Assembly (NCBI RefSeq): GCF_035961655.1
Contig: NZ_CP108393.1
Span: forward strand, 2,108,001 to 2,172,000
From: Streptomyces sp. NBC_01317
GTDB taxonomy: Bacteria > Actinomycetota > Actinomycetes > Streptomycetales > Streptomycetaceae
Direction of reading: 5' to 3'
DNA: 64,000 bases
Below are positions 18,134 through 33,229 of this stretch, one piece after another. The first letter of the stretch is position 1. Each line of letters starts with the position of its first letter. The position numbers and the translations under genes are program-made. The notes under the pieces were generated by a model. The model searched no databases, was not told the DNA's origin, and saw only the letters and a program-made list of their open reading frames with translations.

Positions 18134-18523
18134 GTCCTCAATCGCCGGACGGGCTTGATTGGCGGCGGCATGCGGCGCGCGGCCGGCTCGACCGCGACGA
18201 GTGCCGCTGACGCGGCGTTGTCCTCAATCGCCGGACGGGCTTGATATGTCCCCGCGCCGGAGGAACAGATCAGGCCGGTCCGGTGTCCCGGAGCATCCCC
18301 GCGCGTGCCCTTCGACTCCGGGCGGCATACCCAGCCCGTCCGGCGCGGGGGACATATCAAGCCTGTCCGGCGATTGAGGACACCCCTCATGCGAGCCGCA
18401 CGTACCCGCCGACGCCGACGGGCACCTCAAGCCCGTCCGGCGCTTGAGGACACCCACCCACCGGCCCCGCGCACACCTTCAGCCGCCAGCCGGCCACATC
18501 AAGCCCGTCCGGCGATTGAGGAC
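18134..18523. repeat. Five copies of a 25-bp palindromic repeat (two direct, three inverted)
   Basis: Copies at 18134-18158 and 18220-18244 read GTCCTCAATCGCCGGAC then GGGCTTGA. Inverted copies lie at 18357-18381, 18427-18451 and 18499-18523 (TCAAGCC, GTCCGGCG, then TTGAGGAC). The second and third copies share flanks that extend the palindrome (GATATGTCCCC against GGGGACATATC). They fill the gap between the convergent ends of the A-T-C gene and mbtH. I recall this element as common between Streptomyces genes. Converging transcripts could fold into hairpins here. No gene is visible in this 440-base gap. Confidence 0.85.
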
Positions 18524-18565
18524 AACGCCCTCGCGGCGGCGTACCCCGCAACGCCACCCGCAAAG

Positions 18566-18733
18566 TCAGGCTCGCGCGCTCAACGGGCGCAGGTCCGTCC
18601 ACACCTCCCCGACCCTCGCCAGGCACTCCTCCCGCGACCCCCGCGTCCCCTCCGCCCGCCACCCCGCCGGGATCTCCTGGTCGGTCGGCCAGACCGAGTA
18701 CTGCTCCTCGTGGTTGACGACCACCGCGAACAT
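18566..18733 (-). CDS. MbtH-like protein (short form)
   Basis: 55 aa. MbtH-like proteins bind NRPS adenylation domains and are often needed for their folding and activity. The family signature is present: [15 protein letters not shown], and WTDLRP near the end. It is 10-15 residues shorter than usual because it starts directly at [17 protein letters not shown] five bases before ATG 18733 supports that start. It is the last gene of the minus-strand NRPS operon, 77 bases after the C-A-T gene. Confidence 0.93.
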   Translation of the reverse strand: MFAVVVNHEEQYSVWPTDQEIPAGWRAEGTRGSREECLARVGEVWTDLRPLSARA

Positions 18734-18809
18734 CGTTCCTCCTAGGGATGTGGGACATGGGTCAAAGGTGGGGGCGGGCCAACAAACAGGGGGACGCAAA
18801 GGCGTCGCC

Positions 18810-21800
18810 TCACGGCGACAACCTCTCCGCCGCCTCCCCCTCCGACAACGCGTCGATCTCCGCGATCAGCAACTCCTCCACCCGCGCCGCCAAGTCGGAG
18901 AGCACCCGGTGGTCGAACACGTCCCGGATGCTGATCTCCAGGCCCGCCACCGTGCGGATCCTCGCCGCCACCCGCGTGACCCGCAGCGAATCGCCGCCGA
19001 GGGAGAAGAAGTCGTCCAGGGCGCCCACCCGCTCGACCCCCAGCACCTCCTCCCACAGCTCCGCGACGAGCGCCTCCGCGTCCGTGCGGGGAGAGACGAA
19101 CGCGGGCGCCGCGACGGAGGGCCCCGGCAGCGGCAGCGCCGAGACGTCCGGCTTGCCGTTGACCGTCAGCGGGAGCCGGTCGAGGACCGCCAGGCCGCTC
19201 GGCACCATGAAGGTCGGGAGCAATCCGGAAAGGTGATCCAGGAGTTCGGCCACGCGCGGCGGCGTCGCGCCCGGCGACGGGACCACGTAGCCCAGCAGCC
19301 GCCCCTCCCGCACGACCACCACCGCCTGCGCCACCGCCGGGTGGCTCGTCAGCGCGTGTTCCACCTCGCCCGGTTCGATCCGGTAGCCGCGAAGCTTCAC
19401 CTGTCCGTCCGTCCGGCCGACGAACTCCAGCTCCCCGTCCGGCAGTCGGCGCACCCGGTCGCCCGTGCGGTACATCCGGCTGCCGTCCGCCGCGAACGGA
19501 TCCGGCAGGAAGCGCTCCGCCGTCAGGCCGGGGCGGCCCGCGTAGCCCCGGGCCAACCCGCGCCCGCCGAGGAAGAGTTCGCCCTCGGTGCCGTCGGGCA
19601 CCAGCCCGAGCCGTTCGTCCAGCACATAGCAGCGCACCCCGGCCAGCGGCCGCCCGATCGGCGGCCGGGCCACGACACCCCCCGAAGGCGCCGACAGGTC
19701 CGCGCTCGTGGCGATCACCGTCGCCTCCGTCGGACCGTACGTGTTCACCAGCCGGACCCGCCCACCGTGCCGCGCGTGCCACCGCGCCAGGACGGTGCCG
19801 TCCACGGCCGAGCCTCCCAGCACCACCAGCCGCAGATCCGCCGGCCAGGTGAACTCGTCCTCCATCAAGACCAGTTCGTGCCAGTACGCGGTCGGCAGGT
19901 CGAGGACCGTGACGCCCGCGCCCTCCGTCGTGCGCAGGACGTCGGGCAGCGTACGGGAGCCCCCGGGCAGCAGGACGCAGCAGGCGCCGGACGCCAGGGC
20001 GGGCCAGATCTCCTCGGCGTGGGTGTCGAACCCGATGGAGGCGAACTGGACGATCCGGTCGCCGGGCCGAAGGCCGTACCCCTCACCGTCGGCCGTCCCG
20101 GTCGCCGACGTCCCGGTCATCCACTCCACCCGGTCGGCCAGCGCACCCTGTTCGACCACGACCCCCTTGGGCCGGCCGGTGGACCCCGAGGTGAACAGCA
20201 CGTACGCCGGATCGCCCGCCGCGACACCCGGCCACGCACCGGCGGACGGATCCCCCGCCGGGACCGCCCGGACCGCTCGGACCGCCGACGTGTCCGGCCA
20301 CTCCGCAGGCACGGAGAGCGTCGGTATCCCCAGGTCAGGCCCCTCCCCCGCCGTGATCAGCAGCCGCGCTCCCCCGTCCGCGACCAACTGCCGCAGCCGA
20401 TCCGGCGGATACGCCTCATCCAGCGGCAGGTAGCCACCGCCCGCCTTCCACACCGCGAGGAGCGCGATCACCAGCGCGTAGGACGGAGGGATCCGTACGG
20501 CGGCGACCCCACCCTCCAGCGGGCCGATCCGTGCGGCCAACAGCGAGGAGCGGCGGTCCAGTTCGGCGTACGAGAGAGTGTCGTCGCCGAGCGCCAGCGC
20601 GGGCGCGCCCGGCCGCAGGGCGACCTGTTCGGCGAAGCGGGCCGGTACCGTACGGCGGCCGGGGTCCAGCCGGGGCCCGGTGCCGCGCGCGAGCACGGCG
20701 GCCCGCTCCGCCGCGTCGAGCAGCCAGTCGCCGTGCACGGGCAGCAGCGGATCCGCGGTGGCCCGGGTCAGCAGGGTGCGGTAGCGCCGGGCCAGGGTCT
20801 CGACCGTCGACCGGTCGAACAGCTCCTCGTCGTACGAGAAGGAGCAGGTCAGCCCGGCCTCCGTCCGCCATGTGTCCAGCAGGAGATCGGCCTTGGCCCG
20901 GTCGAAGCCCGAATCCAGGGACAACAGGGTCACCTCAGGCGGGAGTTGGGGTTCGGCGGCGCCTCCCCCTGTCTCGTGCTGGCTCTGGAGCACGAACAGC
21001 GTCCTGAACGGCAGCCCGCCGGGCGGTTCGCCCAGATCCGCCGCCAGCCGCTCCAGCGGCACGTCCTGGTGGGCGAGCGCGCCCATGGTCGCGGACCTGA
21101 CGCGCCGCAGCACCGTACGGAAGTCCGGGCCACGGCCCGCGTCCCCCCGCAGGTCCGCGCGGATCACGGCGGTCCGGGTGAAGTAGCCGATCAGCGCCTC
21201 GTGCGCCACGTCGGGCCGGCCGGCCAGCGGCGTACCGACCGTGAAGTTGTCCTGACCGCACCAGCGGCCCAGCACGCTCTGGTAGGCGGTGAGGAGCACC
21301 ATGAAGGGGGTGCAGCGCTCCTGCCGGGCCAACCGGTCCACGGCGTCCGTGAGTTCGGGACCGAGTGCGAGATCCACAAATCCGGCGGGCCGCCGCGGAT
21401 CCGCCGGCCGGGGGCGGTCCAGCGGCAGCCGGAGCGGCTCGGCGCCCGCCAGCCGGTCCCGCCAGTGGACGTACGCCTGCTCCTGCTCATCGGGGCCCAG
21501 CCGCGACTCCTCGGCGCGCGCGTGATCGCCGTACTGGATGGCCAGGACGGGCAGTTGGGGTACGGAGTCCGTCAGGGCGGCCCCGTACAGCGTCAGCAGT
21601 TCGTGCCAGAGCACCCCGGCCGACCAGCCGTCGCCCGCGATGTGGTGCAGCACGAGGCACAGCGCGTGCTCGTGCTCCCCCGCGCGGACCAGCACGGCGC
21701 GCAGCGGCGGTCCCGCGGCGAGATCGAAGGGCGTGTTGACGTACGGCGCCACCGCCCCGGTCAGCACCCGCTCGACGTCGTCCTCCCCGGCCGGGGACAC

Positions 21801-22086
21801 GTCGTGGCGGACGAGCGGGACAGGGGCGGGCGGGTCGACCACCTGCCGGGGCCCGTCGCCGGCCACCACGAACCGGGTACGGAGGATCTCGTGCCGGGCC
21901 GTGAGGGCGTCCAGGGCCGTGCGCAGGGCGCGGACGTCGAGCGGGCCGCGCCAGCGCCGTACGAGATACAGGTGGTAGCCGGTGTCGGCTGGATCGAGCT
22001 GTTGCAGGAACCACAGCCGTCGCTGATCCACCGTCAGCGGGTAGTCGGTCGTGGGACGCACGTGGTGTGTCGGGATCGGCGTCGGG

Positions 22087-22103
<17 letters not shown>
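18810..22103 (-). CDS. NRPS module C-A-T (predicted basic amino acid)
   Basis: 1,097 aa. Condensation domain (about 20-445; HHIAGDGWS), adenylation domain (about 465-975; [29 protein letters not shown]), carrier domain (about 1000-1075; LGGDSLRV). I align the specificity residues (GrsA positions 235 to 331) as D-T-E-D-V-G-T-V-I. This is close to a beta-lysine code I recall as DTEDVGTMV, so a lysine-like residue is a reasonable guess, not a firm call. There is no epimerase, methyltransferase or thioesterase. ATG 22103 overlaps the end of the upstream gene by 17 bases, so the two are probably translated together. Confidence 0.9.
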
Positions 22104-27630
<5,527 letters not shown>

Positions 27631-27755
27631 CGTCGTCCTGTTCAGGTCAAGATCGCCGGAGCTGGGCGCCGGGGGCGGCGGGCCAGGGGCGATGCCGTCG
27701 GCCCTGCGGTGGGGCACAGGGGACGCGGTGGACACAGGGGACGCGGTGGGGCGCG

Positions 27756-27860
27756 GGGGTCGAGCGGGGCGGGGTCGAACGGGGTGGGGTCGAACGGGGT
27801 GGGGTCGAACGGGGTGGGGTCGAGCAGGGTGGGGTCGAGCAGGGTGACGGTCGAACGGGG
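27756..27860. repeat. 15-bp tandem repeat (about seven units) between two NRPS genes
   Basis: Units of GGGGTCGAACGGGGT and one- to three-base variants run head to tail from 27756. Units 2-4 are identical, 5-6 share another variant and unit 7 is degenerate. A second small duplication (CACAGGGGACGCGGTG, twice) lies next to it at about 27715-27747. The array fills most of the 313-base gap between the Gly-module stop and the start of the TE-MFS gene. No gene is visible in the gap. Confidence 0.85.
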
Positions 27861-27943
27861 GCGGATGATGCCCGAGAGGTCCGGCGGGGTGGGGGCCGGC
27901 GAGGTGGGGTCCTCTGACGCCGTGGAGGGGAGGGGCCGCGCGA

Positions 27944-30900
27944 TCAGCGCGACGCGCTCACCACGCGGGCGATCCCCACCACCGTCGGGGTGTCGAAGAA
28001 GACGTCGAAGTCCACCTCCACACCGAGGGATTCACGGATACGCGCGGCGATGCGGATGATCGTCAGCGAGTGGCCGCCCAGATCGAAGAGGTCGTCCTCG
28101 GGGTCGACGGCCGGCAGGTCCAGCACCTCGCACCAGATCGCGCACAGGGCCGGGACCACCCCGTCCCCGGCGGAGGCGGTCGGGACGGCGGCGGGCGCAG
28201 CGGCGGCGGAAGGGGTGAGGGGGGCCACCTCCCGTACCGACAGCGCGCGCCGGTCGAGCTTGCCGTTGGGGGTCGTCGGCAGCTCCTCCAGCGTGACGTA
28301 CCGCTGGGGACACATCACCGCCGGCAGGGTGCGCCGCAGGTGCGCGCGCAGCGCCCCGGCGTCCGGCGCGCCCCCTGCGGGCACCACATACGCGACCAGT
28401 ACGGGACCGTCGGCGCCGCCCTCGTACACGGCGACCGCCGCCCGCGCGACCGCCGGGTGCTCCAGCAGGACCGCCTCGATCTCGCCCAGCTCGATCCGGT
28501 GGCCCCGGATCTTGACCTGCTGGTCGATCCGGCCCAGGCAATCCAGTTCGCCGTCGGCGGTGCGGACCGCGAGGTCACCGGTGCGGTAGAGGCGGGACCC
28601 GGGCGGCCCGTACGGGTCGGGCACGAAGCGGTCCGCGGTCAGCTCGGGCCGGCCGAGGTAGCCGAAGGCGAGACCGTCCCCGCCGAGCAGCAGTTCCCCG
28701 GCCTGTCCGACCGGGACGAGCCGCAGGTGCCGGTCGACCACGTGGGCGCGGGTGTGCGCGATCGGGCGGCCGATCCCGACCCGTACCGGATCGGCGGGGA
28801 TCTCGGCGCGGGTCGACCAGATGGTCGTCTCGGTCGGGCCGTAGACGTTGAACAACCGCCCCACCAGAGAACGGAGTTCGCGCGCGAGAGGAAGGGACAG
28901 CGGCTCACCGCCGGCCAGGGCGGTGAGCCCCGCGAGGTCCGCCGCGCCCGGCTCCGCCGCCAGCAGCACCTGCCAGCCGGTGGGCGTGGCCTGGGCGTGG
29001 GTGATCTCCTCGTCGCGGACGAGCCGGAGCAGGCCGGGTCCGTCGGTCGCCAGGCCGTCCCGGGCGAGCACCAGCCGCCCGCCCGTGATCAGCGGGAGGA
29101 ACAGCTCCAGCGCCGAGATGTCGAAGGAGAGCGAGGTCAGACCGAGCCAGACGTGCCCCGGCCCCGACCCCAGCAGTCCGGCGAACGAGCCGAGGAGGTT
29201 GGCGAGGGCCCGGTGGCCGACCGCCACCCCCTTGGGGCGGCCGGTGGAGCCCGAGGTGTAGAGGACGTACGCGGTGTCCGTCGTCACCGCGCGGGCCTCC
29301 GGCTCCCAGGTCACCGCCGCGCGGTGCACCACCGGGAGTGCGAGGTCGTCCAGTAGCAACACCGGTGTGGTGGCGGCCAGTTCGGGGGCGGGCGGCCGGT
29401 CCGCGAGCAGCAGGGAGGCGCCGGAGTCGGCGGCGACGAAGGCGAGCCGCTCGGCGGGGTAGCCGGGGTCCAGCGGCAGGTAGGCCGCTCCGGTGAGCAG
29501 GACGGCGAACAGGGCGACCGGGAGGGCGGAGGTACGGTCCAGATGGACGGCGACCAGGTGTCCGGGGCCGATCCCGCGCGCTCTCAGCACGGCGGCCAGG
29601 GACGCCGAACGGGCTTGCAGGGTACGGAAGTCGAGCGTCGTGTCCGTGGCGGTGACGGCCACGGCGTCGGGCGTCAGCTCCGCCTGACGCTCCATCAGGT
29701 CGACCACGGTCAGGCCGCCCGCGAAGCCCTCCGGGAGCCGGGCGTCCGGTCCGGGTCCCGGCGCCTGCCAGGTCTCCGTGAGGAGGCGCAGTTCGTCTCC
29801 CGCCAGCAGGGGCAGATGGGCGAGCGGGCGGTCCGGTGTGGTGAGCGCGGCGTCGAGCAGGGTGGTGAAGTGTCCCGCGATGCGCTCCGCGGCGTCCGGG
29901 GGCACCACGGCGGGGTCGTACTGGAACACGATCAGCGTGCGCGCGGGCTCCTCCACGACCTGGAGGTTGAGCGGGGAGCGTGCGGCGCGGTGGAAGACGG
30001 CCCGGTCGACCCGTGTCCGCGCGCCCTCGAAGTGCGGGTCCGCGCCGGATCTTCGGTAGCTGAAGGTGACGGGGGTCAGGCCCACGCGCGGGCCGAGTCC
30101 GCGCGCCACGGCTCCGTACGGGACCGCGCGGAAACGGTAGAGCGTACGGAGATCCTTGCGCAGCACCGCGGCGAGGTCGGCCAGTCCGGTGGTGTCGGGG
30201 TCCACGGCCGGTGCGCGGACGGGGAGTTCGTTGACGTACAGGCCGACGGCGTCCCGCTGTTCGGCCGTGCGGGTGGAGAGGGACACACCGACGGCCGCGT
30301 CCTCGTTGCCGTACCGCAGCAGCAGGGCGTGGACGGCGGCGAGCAGCAGTTCGAAGACGGTCACGCCGGCCTTGTCGGCCGCCGCGCGCAGGGCGTCGTG
30401 CGCGGCCCCTTCGAGCCACCGCTCCACGCTCTCCCCCGCCCCGGCGGCCCGCGCGGAGACCTGGGCCGCGGGGCGGACCCCGGGCAGCAGGACCGCTGCG
30501 TCGACCAGACCTGCCGCCGCGTCCTCGCCGTACCATTCGGCGGCTTCCCGTACGACCGATTCCGGGGGCTCGGCGGACGGCGGTGCGGCGACAGCTGTAA
30601 GAACTGGCTCCTCGCCCCGCAGCCGCGCGGTGTACGCCTCCGCCAGGTCGGTGAGCAGGACGTCCTTCGAGGTGCCGTCGAAGACGGCGTGGTGGGCGAC
30701 GGTCAGCAACTCCGCACTGCCGTCGCCGTGTCGGTAGAGGGTGGCCCGGATCAGCGGACCCGTGTCCAGCCGGAAGGGGCGGGCGATCTCGGCCTCGACG
30801 CGCTTGGCGTAGGCGGCCGTGGTGTCGGCGCTCGCGTCGGCCACGGTCAGGGAGGGCCGCGAGGGCGCGGGCACCGAGCCGAGCCGGCCGTCCCGCTCCA

Positions 30901-31102
30901 CCAGCGCGCACGCCAGGGCCGGATGGCGGTCGACCGTGTCCTCCCAGGCCTGGGCGAGGGCGTCCGGGTCGACCCGGTCGAAGACCGTACGCACCGGCAT
31001 GTGGTAACAACGGCCTGCCAGTTCCAGGCGCTCGGTCAGCCAGACGCCGTACTGAGCCGCGCCGGCCGGAGAAAAAAGAGGGGCAACGTTCTGTTCAGGC
31101 AT
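27944..31102 (-). CDS. NRPS module C-A-T (predicted glycine)
   Basis: 1,052 aa. Condensation domain (about 10-430; AHHAVFDGTS, catalytic HHxxxDG intact), adenylation domain (about 455-960; [28 protein letters not shown]), carrier domain (about 975-1050; LGGHSLTIIRI). The specificity residues align as D-I-L-Q-L-G-V-I-W, one change from the Gly code DILQLGLIW. The N-terminus (SPAGAAQYGVWLTERL) resembles condensation domains of siderophore synthetases such as EntF. It is the first gene of the minus-strand NRPS operon, and its promoter region carries a DasR-like box. The start has only a weak ribosome site (GAAGTGAG). Confidence 0.92.
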   Translation of the reverse strand: MPEQNVAPLFSPAGAAQYGVWLTERLELAGRCYHMPVRTVFDRVDPDALAQAWEDTVDRHPALACALVERDGRLGSVPAPSRPSLTVADASADTTAAYAKRVEAEIARPFRLDTGPLIRATLYRHGDGSAELLTVAHHAVFDGTSKDVLLTDLAEAYTARLRGEEPVLTAVAAPPSAEPPESVVREAAEWYGEDAAAGLVDAAVLLPGVRPAAQVSARAAGAGESVERWLEGAAHDALRAAADKAGVTVFELLLAAVHALLLRYGNEDAAVGVSLSTRTAEQRDAVGLYVNELPVRAPAVDPDTTGLADLAAVLRKDLRTLYRFRAVPYGAVARGLGPRVGLTPVTFSYRRSGADPHFEGARTRVDRAVFHRAARSPLNLQVVEEPARTLIVFQYDPAVVPPDAAERIAGHFTTLLDAALTTPDRPLAHLPLLAGDELRLLTETWQAPGPGPDARLPEGFAGGLTVVDLMERQAELTPDAVAVTATDTTLDFRTLQARSASLAAVLRARGIGPGHLVAVHLDRTSALPVALFAVLLTGAAYLPLDPGYPAERLAFVAADSGASLLLADRPPAPELAATTPVLLLDDLALPVVHRAAVTWEPEARAVTTDTAYVLYTSGSTGRPKGVAVGHRALANLLGSFAGLLGSGPGHVWLGLTSLSFDISALELFLPLITGGRLVLARDGLATDGPGLLRLVRDEEITHAQATPTGWQVLLAAEPGAADLAGLTALAGGEPLSLPLARELRSLVGRLFNVYGPTETTIWSTRAEIPADPVRVGIGRPIAHTRAHVVDRHLRLVPVGQAGELLLGGDGLAFGYLGRPELTADRFVPDPYGPPGSRLYRTGDLAVRTADGELDCLGRIDQQVKIRGHRIELGEIEAVLLEHPAVARAAVAVYEGGADGPVLVAYVVPAGGAPDAGALRAHLRRTLPAVMCPQRYVTLEELPTTPNGKLDRRALSVREVAPLTPSAAAAPAAVPTASAGDGVVPALCAIWCEVLDLPAVDPEDDLFDLGGHSLTIIRIAARIRESLGVEVDFDVFFDTPTVVGIARVVSASR

Positions 31103-31138
31103 CGTCGCTGCTCACTTCTGCCGCGTATTGCGTGCCGC

Positions 31139-31154
31139 AATGGTCCAGACCTGT
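31139..31154. promoter_or_regulatory. DasR-like operator at the minus-strand NRPS promoter
   Basis: AATGGTCCAGACCTGT matches 12 of 16 dre positions and shares TGGTCCAGACC with the site at 14796-14811. It begins 37 bases before the first codon and would cover the predicted transcription start. Confidence 0.55.
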
Positions 31155-31158
31155 GCAG

Positions 31159-31188
31159 AGATTGACATAGGAAAATGCAGGCCGTCAA
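31159..31188 (-). promoter_or_regulatory. Predicted promoter of the minus-strand NRPS operon
   Basis: Read on the minus strand: TTGACG (31188-31183), an 18-base spacer, then CAATCT (31164-31159). The expected start falls about seven bases further, inside the DasR-like box. Prediction from sequence only. Confidence 0.45.
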
Positions 31189-31280
31189 GACAAACCGTGA
31201 ACTACTCCGACGGCCCCCAACTCTTCATGTTCTGCGGTGATTTGAGGGCCGGGACATTACGGTCCCAGGCGCTGAACGCG

Positions 31281-31326
31281 GACAGCCGCCCCCGGCGTCA
31301 CAGGAGTGACGCCAGGGGCGGCTGTC
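31281..31326 (-). terminator. Strong terminator of the glycoside hydrolase operon
   Basis: A 21-bp stem with one mismatch and an AGGA loop (arms 31281-31301 and 31306-31326). It lies 28 bases beyond the GH87 stop and separates the sugar locus from the NRPS promoter. Confidence 0.9.
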
Positions 31327-31353
31327 ATGCCGGCAGCGGGAACCCGCCTCGGC

Positions 31354-33117
31354 TCAGGGCGTGCGCGCGGGCCAGGAGCAGCCCTGCCAGACCGTGTTCC
31401 AGCCGGAGTTGCCCCCGCCGTCGGTGAGCGCGAAGGTGCCGGCCGGGTAGGGGCAGTTGTAGATCCCGGCCGCCCCGACACCCGTGGCCTTGACGTTGCT
31501 GAGCCGCGCGCTGCCCGCGGTCTCCGCCTGGACCGCCACGGTGCCCACCTTGGTGATGGTCGCGCCGTTGATGTTCACGTTCCTGACGGCCTTGCCCGTC
31601 CCGCCCCCTGAGACGAACTGGAAGGCGCTGTACGGGCTGTTGTCGAATGTGGTGTTGTTGATGTTGACCGTCGCGTCGATGGCGCTGTCGTACGCGTCGA
31701 CCCGCAACGCACCATGCGGGTGGCCCCAGTTGGGGTTGAGCGCGCCGGTCCGTACCAGTGTGTTCCCCGAGACCGTGATGGTGCCGGCCAGCGGGAAGAA
31801 GGGGTCGGCGAACTTCTGGTTGGAGATCGCTATCCCGCTGCCCAGGGCGTTGGTGTCCTGGATCTGGTTGTTGCTGACGGTGATGTCGCGGCCGCCGTAG
31901 ATCGCCACACCGTTGGCCAGGTTCGGCTGCGAGATGGTGTTGTTGGCGAACGTGCTCGACGCGTTGGTCGAGTTGAGCGACCACATGGCCAGCGAGTCGT
32001 CGCCCTGGTTGCGCAGGAAGTTGTTGCGCACCTGGACGCCGTTGGCCCCGCCGTTGAGGTTGAGGCCGTCGGCGGTCGTGTCGAGGATGCGGTTGTTCTC
32101 GACCACCAGGTTGTTGTTGTTCCCCATCAGCCAGAAGCCGACCTTGAGGTGCTGGATCCACACCCCGGCGACCACCGAGTTGGGGCCGAGCGAGCCGTTG
32201 ACGAAGTTGTCGGGGTTGTTGTCGACGCGCTCGGTGACCTCGCCGAGGACGGCGAAGTCACGCAACTGCACCCGGCCGGTGGGGGCACTGGACTGGTCGA
32301 TGAACCGGGACGTACGGATCACCGAGTGCCAGCTGCCCGCGCCCTTGATCTGGACGTTGTCCACCCCGCTGAGCGACTGCGTCAGCCGGTAGGTCCCCGG
32401 CGGGACCCAGACGGTGCCGCCGCGCGCCGCGTTGATGGCGTTGCGGAAGGCCTGGGTGGAGTCGCCCGCGCCGCTGGGGTCCGCGCCCTGGGAGACCACG
32501 GAGACGGACCCGGCCGGCGCGGCGGCAGCGCCCGCGACCTGTTCGAAGTCGGCGATGTCCACGGTGGTCTGGACGCTCGGGACCAGCTTGACCTTGGCCC
32601 CGGCGGCGAGGTTCTGGCCGAGCAGCAGGCGGGTGTTGTCGAAGAAGTGGTGTGTCTTGGCCCCGGCGATCCAGGGCGTGTTGATGTACGAGTACTTCGA
32701 CGTGACCGGGAGCGTCTTGTTGATGCTCTGCCCGTTGACGTACACCGCGAGGGTGCCGGACTGCCCGTCGGGCACGCTGTACGCGACGTTGAGGGCGTTG
32801 GCGGCGGCCGGGAGGGTGAACTCGACGCTCTGGCCCGCGTTCAGCCGTACCGCCTGGCGGCCCGACGCCTCGGAGGCGAGGGAGCCCTGCGTGTAGTCGG
32901 GGCCGATCTTCGCGCCGTTGGTGGTGGCGCTCTCGGCCTCCACGGACCGGAAGGGGAGACTCGCGCCGGCGGCGACCGCCGCGGGAGCGGCCCCCGTCGC
33001 GCCGGCCTTCACGGGTGCCGCGGCCGTCGCCGTGGGGGCGACGAGGACAAGTCCCGTCGCGGCGACCGCCACCGCCGCGGACAGTGCGGTGGCCATGTAC
33101 CTGACATGTGCATGCAT
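31354..33117 (-). CDS. Secreted GH87-type alpha-1,3-glucanase/mycodextranase with N-terminal CBM35-like domain
   Basis: 587 aa. Sec-type signal peptide (MHAHVRYMATALSAAVAVA, Ala-rich cleavage near TATAAA), a CBM35-like domain (about 45-185; EAESATTNGAKIG), then a right-handed beta-helix (about 205-555). Asp350 (ADGLNLNGG) and Asp373-Asp374 (GDDSLAM) have the 23/24-residue spacing I recall for the catalytic Asp residues of GH87 enzyme Agl-FH1. GH87 cuts alpha-1,3-glucan or mixed alpha-1,3/1,4-glucan. ATG 33117 was preferred over an in-frame GTG at 33132 because AGGA lies eight bases before it. It follows the GH13 gene on the same strand and ends at a strong terminator. Confidence 0.85.
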   Translation of the reverse strand: MHAHVRYMATALSAAVAVAATGLVLVAPTATAAAPVKAGATGAAPAAVAAGASLPFRSVEAESATTNGAKIGPDYTQGSLASEASGRQAVRLNAGQSVEFTLPAAANALNVAYSVPDGQSGTLAVYVNGQSINKTLPVTSKYSYINTPWIAGAKTHHFFDNTRLLLGQNLAAGAKVKLVPSVQTTVDIADFEQVAGAAAAPAGSVSVVSQGADPSGAGDSTQAFRNAINAARGGTVWVPPGTYRLTQSLSGVDNVQIKGAGSWHSVIRTSRFIDQSSAPTGRVQLRDFAVLGEVTERVDNNPDNFVNGSLGPNSVVAGVWIQHLKVGFWLMGNNNNLVVENNRILDTTADGLNLNGGANGVQVRNNFLRNQGDDSLAMWSLNSTNASSTFANNTISQPNLANGVAIYGGRDITVSNNQIQDTNALGSGIAISNQKFADPFFPLAGTITVSGNTLVRTGALNPNWGHPHGALRVDAYDSAIDATVNINNTTFDNSPYSAFQFVSGGGTGKAVRNVNINGATITKVGTVAVQAETAGSARLSNVKATGVGAAGIYNCPYPAGTFALTDGGGNSGWNTVWQGCSWPARTP

Positions 33118-33229
33118 GTGCGGATCCTGCACCTTTCTGTGGGGGGATGGAGGCGTATGCCTCCGCTCGCCGCTCCGCGCCGTGGGACGGCACGGAGCGG
33201 CGAGTGGTCGTACGGGGCGGCCCGCGAGG

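Noticed and set aside
27756..27860. CRISPR-like array
   Set aside because: Units are 15 bases with no spacers, so this is a plain tandem repeat.
31128..31427. Small plus-strand gene between the NRPS promoter and the glycoside hydrolase
   Set aside because: It crosses the strong terminator and the promoter, and the product is Arg/Pro-rich without a ribosome site.
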